Positions 55,925 to 64,000 of a DNA stretch of 64,000 bases are shown here, in pieces. This stretch comes from Aedes albopictus. Lineage: Eukaryota > Arthropoda > Insecta > Diptera > Culicidae. The stretch is from contig NC_085136.1 in NCBI RefSeq assembly GCF_035046485.1, forward strand, positions 221,592,853-221,656,852, in the 5' to 3' direction. A program made the position numbers and the translations under genes. Numbering within the stretch: position 1 is the first letter of the stretch; each line of letters opens with the position of its first letter. Under the pieces are notes generated by a model. It had not been told where the DNA came from, searched no databases, and was given only the letters and a program-made list of their open reading frames with translations.

Positions 55925-58298
55925 GTGCAAAACGGTGAGTCGATAAGGAGAGCGTCCAATATAGCTCTGGTCCTCACAAGTTCCTACCTCATGCTTCCAC
56001 GGGTCAAGCGATGACAAAGACCGCCAGCTAAGAGTTGTGTGCTTAGCTGGTAGTGCAGCCTGGGCACTGTTGTCCTTCTGACTTCAGCTAGATTGAGGAG
56101 GTACGATCCGAGTGTCTGTTCACCAAGGAGGTGCGGCTCAAACAGCGTCTGTTCTGGCATCCAGCGGCTGAGTAAGAAACGCTGCACCACGCCCAGCTAG
56201 ATCCAAGGTGGTAGCCCCATCAGCGTGGTCGTCCCAGTGTTGGTTGGGACGTTAAACAGAACTGGCACGATGGCCCTCCGGCGAGACAGGAGTGTTGGCG
56301 TAGGCCCAATAAGCCACCCGTAAAAATCCCCATTGCGAATAACATAGGAGAAAATACGACTCGATACAATCGGCAAAAACCCACGCGACGAAATAAGGAC
56401 TACGATTGGAAACTTGGAACATGGAATTGCAAGTCACTAGGTTTCGCAGGATGTGACAGGATAATCTACGACGAACTACATCCCCGAAACTTCGACATCG
56501 TGGCGTTGCAGGAACTTTGTTGGACTGGACAGAAAGTGTGGAAAAGCGGGCATCGAGCGGCTACCTTCTACCAAAGCTGTGGCACCACCAATGAACTGGG
56601 AACAGGATTTATAGTGTTGGGCAAGATGCGACAACGTATTATCGGGTGGCAGCCGATCAACGCAAGGATGTGCATGTTGAGAGTTAAGGGCCGTTTCTTC
56701 AACTACAGCATCATTAACGTCCACTGCCCACACGAAGGGAGACCTGATGACGAGAAAGAAGCGAGTTAGAGCAAACATACGATGGTTGCTCGCCGCGTGA
56801 CGTGAAAATTGTTGTCGGCGACATGAACGCGCAGGTAGGAAGGGAGGAAATGTACAGACCGGTAATCGGGCGAAACAGCCTGCACGCCATATCGAATGAT
56901 AACGGCCAGCGATGCGTAAACTTTGCAGCATCCCGTGGTATGGTAGTCCGAAGCACCTTCTTCCCCCGCAAAGATATCCACAAAGCCACCTGGAGATCAC
57001 CCGACCATCAAATCGACCACGTTCTAATCGACGGTAAATTCTTCTCGGATATAACCAACGTCCGCACATACCGCAGTGCGAATATAGATTCGGATCACTA
57101 CTTAGTCGCTGTATGCATGCGCTCAAAACTTTCGACAGTTATCACCACGCGTCGAAGTCGAACGCCGCGGCTCAACATCGAGCAACTTCGTAACGTAGAA
57201 GTGGCTCAAGACTACGCGCAGCAGTTAGCAGTGGCCCTACCAACGGAAGAGCAGCTTGGCGCAGCTACACTTGAAGATGGCTGGAGGGACATCCGATCCG
57301 CCATAGGTAGTACCTCGGCTACAGCACTAGGCTTCGCGACTCCGAATCACAGAAACGATTGGTACGATGGCGAATGTGAACAGTTGAAAAACGAGAAGAA
57401 TGCAGCATGGGCGAGAATGCTGCAACACCGTACGAGAGCGAATGAGGCACGTTACAAACAGGCGCGGAACAGGCAGAACTCAGTCTTCCGGATGAAGAAG
57501 CGCCAGCAGGAAGAACGAGATCGCGAAGCGATGGAAGAGCTGTACCGCGCTAAGGACACACGAAAGTTCTACGAGAAGCTGAACCGCTCGCGCAGAGGCT
57601 TTGTGCCACAAGCCGACATGTGCCGAGATAATCACGGGAATATTCTCACGAGCGAGCGTGAGGTGGTCGAGAGGTGGCGACAGTATAACGATGAGCACCT
57701 CAATGGCGACGTTGCAAGTACCGAAGGTGGCGTGGTAACAGATCTAGGAGTATGTGCACAGGACGAAAGACTTCCGGCCCCTGACCTTCAAGAGATTGAG
57801 GAGGAGGTTGGCCGGTTGAAAAACAACAAAGCCGCTGGAGCAGATCAACTACCAAGCGAGCTTCTAAAATACGGTGGAGAAGCACTGGTGAGAGCACTAC
57901 ACTGGGTCATTACCAAGATTTGGGAGGATGAAGTATTACCAGAGGAATGGATGGAAGGTATCGTGTGTCCCATCTACAAAAAGGGCGACAAGTTGGATTG
58001 CGGAAACTACCGCGCGATCACACTACTGAGCGCTGCCTACAAGATACTCTCCCAAATGTTATGCCGCCGTCTATCACCGATTGCAAGAGAGTTCGTGGGG
58101 CAATATCAGGCTGGATTCATGGGTGAACGTGCTACAACGGACCAGATGTTCGCCATCCGCCAGGTGTTGCAGAAATGCCGCGAATACAACGTGCCCACAC
58201 ATCACTTGTTCATCGATTTCAAATCGGCATATGATACAATCGAACGAGAACAGCTATGGCAGATTATGCACGAATACGGATTCCCGGAACACTGTCGG
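55925..58298 (+). pseudogene. RTE-like non-LTR retrotransposon, 3'-deleted (copy 2)
   Basis: After about 450 bp of leader, an APE endonuclease begins near 56405 (LGTWNCKSLGFAGCD, VALQELCWTG) and runs to 56766, where a small deletion shifts the frame. It continues from about 56768 with VVGDMNAQVG, DHQIDHVLIDG and the SDH motif, then linker and RT up to FIDFKSAYDTIEREQLW. The open frame 56802-58304 covers about 500 codons. The sequence stops at about 58298, before the RT FADD box, so palm active site and 3' half are lost. Copy 1 (4871-7823) supplies the rest of the architecture. A LINE missing its 3' end implies a later deletion, since LINE insertions normally lose 5' sequence. Confidence 0.9.
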
Positions 58299-58620
58299 CC
58301 ATGATGAATTTCGATTTGACGTTTGTCTGACACGCACACTACTACAGAAATCGCCTCTAATTTTCGTTTCAGCAACGTGTACACTTGAAAACGTCAAATC
58401 GATTGAACACTAGCGCCTCTGGTGGAATGATCGCGCAAATGAAATTAATTTCGAATTGATTGTTAAATGTATGTGCAAAGCTGTTTTGGAGAGTGTTACG
58501 TCTGTTTGACTGTGCTATTAGTAAAAAGAGGGTCTTTGCCAAAATTCTATGCTCCACATATGCTTCGAAAATTTAGTATGGACAAAACTGTAGCAAAAAC
58601 TGGGTTTACGTAGTTTATTA
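58299..58620. other. unassigned segment after the broken LINE
   Basis: Begins abruptly at the LINE break. Contains TAGCGCCTCTGGTGG and TTACGTCTGTTTGACTGTGC. No TIR, duplication or ORF was recognised. It could be the site where the LINE 3' half was deleted. Confidence 0.4.
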
Positions 58621-58628
58621 ACTGCTCC

Positions 58629-58781
58629 CAGGGGCGCCAATTTGGTCTAATTATAGAGGGGACAAAGTCCGTTTTTTTTATATGAAAAAATTGAAAAATG
58701 ATCAAATATTGCGGAGAGGGGGGGGGGGGGGGGTGCAAAACCATGCTTGCCCCCCCCCCCCCCCCTATGTTGGCGCCTATG
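58629..58781. mobile_element. 153-bp hAT-type MITE with long G and C runs
   Basis: An exact 8-bp duplication ACTGCTCC flanks it (58621-58628, 58782-58789). The ends are CAGGGGCGCCAA and, inverted, TTGGCGCCTATG. A G run near 58715-58732 and a C run near 58750-58765 face each other and could pair, closing a hairpin. No coding content. Confidence 0.88.
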
Positions 58782-58789
58782 ACTGCTCC

Positions 58790-59166
58790 TAATCAGCCAT
58801 ACTGTATCTACTGCCAGCCATCGCATTGAAGATGACTTAATGTTTTATAAAGGTGATATGTTTCACATATGGTTGTACCAACACCGGTCCATCTTAGCAG
58901 CAAAGACATGATTCTGCAAAAAAAAAGGTACTTTGGAGTCGTGAAACAGCTATTCACAAACCACCGACGCTCTTAGCGAAGCGTTTGGGCATCACGGACA
59001 CTTCAATCCGGTTTGTAAATCCCAATTTTGTGCCTGTGGACATGTTCTGATTACGAAAGCCCTGAACTGCACGGAAGCGTCTGGGCATCCCGGTAACTAT
59101 AACTCTGGTAAGCAAGAGTACTACTACCTCTGTGGCACATCAAAGGCGACTACAAAAGCGTTAGTA
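58790..59166. other. unassigned, nothing recognised
   Basis: Mixed sequence with no TIR or tandem unit. The words GAAGCGTTTGGGCATCACGG and GGAAGCGTCTGGGCATCCCGG near 58977 and 59077 are a diverged direct repeat about 100 bp apart. CTGTGGACATGT, CCTCTGTGGCAC and paired HF/C codons hint at an old CCHC-type gag fragment (C..C..GH.....C), but the frame is broken. Confidence 0.3.
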
Positions 59167-59218
59167 GGGGGCATCCATTTAGTACGTCACGCAAGATTTG
59201 GGAATTTTAGACCCCCTC
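59167..59218. mobile_element. MITE terminus, truncated by LINE insertion
   Basis: GGGGGCATCCATTTAGTACG resembles the GGGGCTGTCCATAAACCACG end of the MITE at 4380. The opposite end is absent and the poly-T side of the LINE begins at once, so the LINE probably inserted in this MITE. Confidence 0.5.
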
Positions 59219-60811
59219 TTTTTTTTCCTTCTAAACCATAGGGGGATAATCTGCTCAACAGACACCCTAACAGAAGGTTAGGGTAGTGTAGGTATGAGGC
59301 CGTCTTCTACAACACAAGTAAAAGCCAGGACTACTCTCTCCTCGTATCCACTAAACACATTCCTATGGTCGCCAAACCCTACGTCTCTCCGGAACCACCA
59401 AGAAGGTATTGTTTCAGAGAGGGGCTAGTGCACATCACGCATTGTGCGAAAACGTGGGCACACGAACAAAACGTGTTCCGCCGTTTCCTCTAAACCATTG
59501 CACACTGGTCATTCGGGAGAATCCGCATGCCCGAAACGGTGTAGATACTGTCGGAAGCAACCATGACCTGTAAGGACCTGTGTCAGGTGGAATGTGACTT
59601 CCCCATGGCGCCTATTAATCCAACTATCTACCCTCGGTATCAACCTATGGGTCCACCTTCCTTTGGTGGAACTGCCCCACGCACGCTGCCATTTGACCAT
59701 AGAGGCCATCCTGGCAGTCCTGCGTATGCCTCTTGTGCCGCGCATTTCGAAGCACTCCATGTCCTCACTGATAAGGATGCCGATCATCATACTAGTAATG
59801 ACGCAGAGAGCGTCGTGTGATACGGTACGATACGCGCTCGCAACCCTCAGGCACATAAGCCTGTAAGTACTTTCCAGCTTCCGTCGGTAGCATTTGGTAC
59901 TTAGCGCGGTGCCCCACGCCGGGCCGCCATACCTAAGTATGGATGTAGCAACACTAGCCAGAAGCTTGCGCTTACTGGCGTACACCGCAGAGCTATTGGA
60001 CATCATCCGGGACAGTGCCGCAATAGCTGTGGAGGCTCTTTTACAGGCATAATCGACGTGGCTACCGAAGGTAAGCTTATCGTCGATCATCACGCCCAAG
60101 TGTTTGACGGAGCGCTTTGACAGGATAGTACAGTCTCCTATACTGATCTCCGTCTGCTGCTCCGACTCCAGGTTGTTAACAACCGTCACCTCTGTCTTGT
60201 GGTGAGCCAGCTCCAGTTTTCTGGACCGCATCCACGCCTCCACAACCTTGATCGAGTGGTTGGTAGTCAACTTTACCTCCTCGATCGTTTCACCGTAGAC
60301 TTCGAGCTTAATATCGTCGGCAAATCCGACAATCACCACTCCCACTGGGTACTCTAACCTCAACACCTCGTCGTACATGACATTCCATAACACCGGACCC
60401 AGGATGGAACCTTGCGGGACTCCTGAGGTTATGTGAAAGCACTTCCGACCCACCTCCGTGTCGTAGACTAGTACACGATTCTGAAAGTAACTTCCGAGAA
60501 TCTTGTACAGGTACTCCGGTATCCCCAGACGCAAGAGCGCATCGGCAATAGCAAACCAGCTGGCGCTATTAAACGCATTCCTAACATCCAGAGTCACTAC
60601 CCCGCAAAAGCGAATTCCCCTCCTCTTAGGCTCGAGTGCTTTCTCGGCGGTTTTTGTAACCGACAAGATAGCGTCTACGGTGGACCTCCCCTTCCGGAAG
60701 CCGTACTGGTTACTCGAAAGACCATTTTCGCCCTCGGTGAACCGCAACATTCTATTGAGGATGATCTTTTCGAGCACCTTCCCCGCCGTGTCAATCAAGC
60801 ATATTGGTCTA
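59219..60811 (-). pseudogene. Waldo-like LINE, copy 2, 5'-truncated with internal deletion
   Basis: Minus-strand relative of 25749-29312. The poly-A is the T run at 59219-59227. Compared with copy 1, about 650 bp spanning the ORF2 C-terminus and first part of the 3' UTR are missing at about 59437. RT is preserved over about 430 codons, with VPQGSILGP and GFADD. A stop replaces the first cysteine codon of the C-terminal CCHC motif (frame ends at 59509). The 5' end stops in RT just before PICLID, where the Tc1-like element begins. No ACAY tract flanks this copy, so it did not use the usual target or lost it. Confidence 0.92.
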
Positions 60812-60813
60812 TA

Positions 60814-62358
60814 CACTCCCGTGCAAAAGTTTGGGGTCACCCCCTTAAAAACATGGAAATGTTTTTCGGTCTTATCTCAGTCATCTTTCATTCAATCGAC
60901 TCGTTCTCAGGCTCTATTGATAGATAATGAGTTAGATTTGATTCGTAGGTACTCTTCACAAATTTTATATGAAATTTTTAGTACAAAAAGTTTACCTAAA
61001 CTTACGTGTTTTTCCTAAATCTGTACAAAAAATTGTTTTCCGTGTAATTCAAAATTGGGTCGACCAAATTTTAAAATTAAAGTTGCATTAGAACCCTATT
61101 TCTATTCTCTTTGAGAGCCATTTATTAGATTTTTGCGGAAAAAATCATAACATAATTTAAATTATCGAGTTAAGTTTACAAGTCACCGTGCAAAAGTTTG
61201 GGGTAACCCCTTAGGATGCTGCATCGTGCAAAAGTTTGGGGTCATCTTCCAAATGAAGTCTGAGTCGGATTTTTGTTCAAATCGTCATTTTTTTGGTGCA
61301 TATTCAATTCTTTCTTTGATAGTTGAATGGCAAGATACAGAAATTGTTATGAAATGTTCATAAACTAAGTTCTAGACTAAGTTAAAGTAGAAAATGGTAT
61401 ATTAAATCCATACTAAATCAGCTAAGTTCGTTATATAAAGTGCGAAAGAGGATAAAAGTGAGATAAAAATGACTGATTCGTGAATTCTACCCTATATAAC
61501 TATAAGTGTTTAAACCACAAATTCACCATTACCCCAAAAGCCATTTCAACGAATGTCATTTCTCCGAGTGTACTATTACATTCGAGATTTTGGCTTTTGG
61601 TGCAAAGCAAAGGGATAACTTTTTGATGAAAATGCCATTTAAAATATGTAACATTCTTGAAACTTATGGATTTTGGGGTAATGGTATGTTTGTGGTTATA
61701 ACACTTACAGTTATATAGGGTAGCATTCACGAATCAGTCATTTTCAACTCACTTCCATCCTCTTTCGCACTTTATATAACGTACTTAGCTGATTTAGTAT
61801 GGATTTTATATACCATTTGCTACTTCATTTTAGTCTAGAACTTAGTATATGAACATTTCATAACCATTTCTGTATCTTGCTATTCAACTATCCAAGAAAG
61901 AATTGAAGTTGCACAAAAAAAATGACGATTTGAACAAAAATCCGACTCAGACTTCATTTGGAAGGTGACCCCAAACTTTTGCACGGTGACTTGTAAACCT
62001 AACTCGATAATTTAAATTATGTTATGATTTTTTCCGCAAAAATCTAATGAATGGCTCTCAAAGAGGATAGAAATAGGATTCTAATGCAACTTTAATTTTA
62101 AAATTTGGTCGACCCAATTTTGAATTACACGGAAAACAATTTTTTGTACAGACTTAGGAAAAACACGTAAGTTTAGGTATTTTTTTTGTACTAAAAATTT
62201 TATATAAAATTTGTGAAAAGTACCTACGAATCAAATCTAACTCATTATCTTCCGATAGAGCCTGAGAACGAGTAGATTGAATGAAAGATGACTGAGATAT
62301 GACCGAAAAACATTTCCATGTTTTTGAGGGGGTGACCCCAAACTTTTGCACGGGAGTG
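60814..62358. mobile_element. Tc1-like fold-back element with internal terminal-type repeats (copy 2)
   Basis: Ends CACTCCCGTGCAAAAGTTTG and its inverse, with TA on both sides (60812-60813, 62359-62360). The halves are inverted copies. The terminal word GCAAAAGTTTGGGGT recurs inside the left arm near 61191 and 61221 and, inverted, near 61967 in the right arm. It is 333 bp longer than its relative at 9760-10971, with the same plan and partly different arms. No transposase. It supplies the first codons of the spurious start of the 59509-60840 minus frame. Confidence 0.9.
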
Positions 62359-62360
62359 TA

Positions 62361-63485
62361 CTTAAGAGCTTTGAGAAAGCTACATAATATGCTGAATTCA
62401 ACTGGTAATGCATTACTCAAAGCTCATGAACCAATGCAATTTATCGCACAGTTATAGAGCTTGGTGTATAATGTGCAATAATTTATCAGTAAATTCAGAA
62501 GCAAATAAAAGCGTGTATTCTGGCGTAACTATGTATACCAAATTTTATCCCAAACTTTGTCCCTAACGCAACTGAAAAGCTCTATAAAAGTTTGTGTCTT
62601 CTTCCACTAGAGTGCACAAAATAATACCACAAAAAGCTTCAACATGTTATTTCAAAAATATCCTTTGTGGTGAACTACAAACTGTGGCACATTCCGTTGG
62701 AAGCTTCCATCCAAATGAAAGCTTTCAGAGCTTCCAGGGACGTCCTACCCGGAATGCCATCTGCTCCTTCAGCGCAGAATCCTCACTTGGAAAGCTTTCT
62801 ACCCACCACTACTGTGGGGTTCAATTTCACCACCCACTATCGTATCCGAACACATACACACCGATGATTCTGCATTGAAAGCCCCCTCCGGAAAAACCAT
62901 TTACCACCCACATCTCGTCGGAACGGCAAAAGTTGAACTCCGTCCGTCCGGCAGCACTAGTGTTGTAGTGGAGGTGAAAATTTCCACCGCAGGGCAAACA
63001 TCACAATCAAAACAGACACATAAACTTTTTGCCAGCGGGCATCAACCGGCAGCAGTAGAGACGTGGGAATGAATTTCCAAGGTCAACATTTTATTGCTCA
63101 TTCCATCAATGAGCTGGGGGTGCGATGCGATGCGATGATGATGGTCGAGTGTCAGATAAGGTACAGATGATAGTCAGATTGACTTTTGGTGCAATTTCAT
63201 TCTGCAAATGCAGACCGGCCCGAGGAGGGCATGGATGTTTGCTTTGAAATTGCAACAATTATGCTTTTGTTTGATTGTGAGTTTTTGGTGCAAGAGGAGT
63301 TTGACTTCGTTTTTGTGTGATCGTTTAGGTTGTTAGCTTGAAGTAATTGCCTTTACGAGAAGGGAATGCTGTTCAGCATACGTAAAGGAAATATTCGCTC
63401 TTTTTAAATCTTTTTGCCTTGCATCGTCGTTTCATATGAGTGGGGAAAAGAAAATGGCAATTTCATGGAAATTCGAACGCAGGTA
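62361..63485. other. low-repeat block, no gene assigned
   Basis: No element ends recognised. The AT-rich start gives way to more balanced DNA at 62590-63250. Three overlapping frames in the same area (62594-62878, 62667-62867, 62875-63072) have no motif. GATGCGATGCGATGATGATG at 63123 is a small imperfect microsatellite. Possibly host unique sequence. Confidence 0.35.
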
Positions 63486-64000
63486 GGGTCATGTGGGGTA
63501 AAATGCCATTTTTCAAACTTTCATCGTTTTCAATGATAATTAGCCTCATTTGTTAGGCTTTCAAAGCGGTAACAGCAACTAGACAATATTTGCTCGATAC
63601 TTCAGCAAAAATATTCACTAAAATATTGCATTTTCATCGATTTTTAGCGGTTTCAAAAACTGATTCGTAAATCGAAAGTGATGCAAAACGACCATCTGCC
63701 ATGGGGTAAGATGCCACTTCATGAAAACATTCAAAAATTACGTCCATCAGTTTTCAGGCATTTCCGACTCCTTTTCCCCCATCTGTCACGCTTTTTTTCA
63801 TATACTCAATAAATGGAGTGTTACCCCCCTCCCCGCAAAACAGTGATCGTAATATTTGAATGACCCCTAACATGGAAAGCGCAGACATCAACAACCATGC
63901 GTCTCCATGCGTGCCTTAATCTTGTTGGAAACACTTGGCTGGTAATAAAATCACCAGAGAACTTTAATTGCAAGCACGAAAAACCGGAAGTTGCCTATTT
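63486..64000. other. unassigned end of window, with GGGGTAAAATGCCA words
   Basis: TGGGGTAAAATGCCA at about 63497 and TGGGGTAAGATGCCA at about 63700 are related words about 200 bp apart, suggesting a diverged tandem or dispersed repeat cut by the window edge. No coding content recognised. Confidence 0.45.

Noticed and set aside
58977..59160. Gag-like CCHC gene fragment
   Set aside because: Some cysteine/histidine codons occur in a suggestive order, but the frame is broken and the signal is too short to support a call beyond a note.
60814..60840. Start codon of the minus-strand frame 59509-60840
   Set aside because: The first codons come from the Tc1-like element next to the truncated LINE, so the start is a chance fusion.
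1..64000. Endogenous viral elements (non-retroviral RNA virus fragments)
   Set aside because: None of the open frames shows RNA-virus polymerase, helicase or nucleoprotein motifs. All RT-bearing frames fit LTR or non-LTR retrotransposons, and no envelope-like ORF was seen.

Overview
The window looks like transposon-rich intergenic or intronic DNA from a culicine mosquito, most likely Aedes. The reasons are the element mix (a Waldo-type R1-clade LINE in ACAY microsatellite, a Mag-like Ty3 element, a BEL/Pao element whose Gag carries a PHD finger, tRNA-derived SINEs, many TIR elements), the AT-rich filler and the lack of any compact gene set. The species call is inference. I found no convincing host protein-coding gene, no real tRNA or rRNA gene, no CRISPR array and no prokaryotic operon. 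All long coding stretches belong to retrotransposons.

Layout. 1-4.6 kb: a SINE, an inverted pair of ~145-bp tandem arrays, and three TIR elements. 4.87-7.8 kb: a decayed RTE-like LINE split by a 921-bp fold-back element. 9-11.4 kb: a dispersed tandem repeat split by a 1.2-kb Tc1-like fold-back element. 12.08-16.70 kb: a complete, very young Ty3/gypsy (Mag-like) element on the minus strand, with identical 118-bp LTRs and one visible nonsense codon. 17-21.5 kb: a 12-bp minisatellite that is open in all six frames and holds a hAT-type insertion. 22-25.6 kb: SINEs and a ~150-bp tandem repeat interrupted by a TA-flanked TIR element. 25.75-29.31 kb: a 5'-truncated Waldo-like LINE with an uninterrupted ORF2 body, sitting in (ACAY)n. 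29.5-31.5 kb: another hAT-type element. 34-39.5 kb: more 12-bp minisatellite (opposite orientation) around a GAAACGC-based higher-order array. 42.3-44 kb: decayed LINE fragments.

44.6-55.9 kb is one BEL/Pao element on the minus strand, broken by three later insertions (888 bp, 155 bp, 3.1 kb), at least two frameshifts and a nonsense codon. Its 5' LTR is cut off by an RTE-like LINE (55.9-58.3 kb), which itself lacks its 3' half. 58.6-62.4 kb holds a hAT MITE, a second Waldo-like LINE (minus strand, internally deleted) and a second Tc1-like fold-back element joined exactly to the LINE's truncated end. The last 1.6 kb is mostly unassigned.

The genes do not act together in a pathway. The window is a record of nested insertion. 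Insertion boundaries and target duplications can be read to the base at many junctions and give a relative order of events. Blocks from about 7.8-9.0, 32.6-34.2, 39.6-42.2 and 62.4-63.5 kb are the least repetitive and the best places to look for host regulatory or exon sequence, although I see no gene in them.
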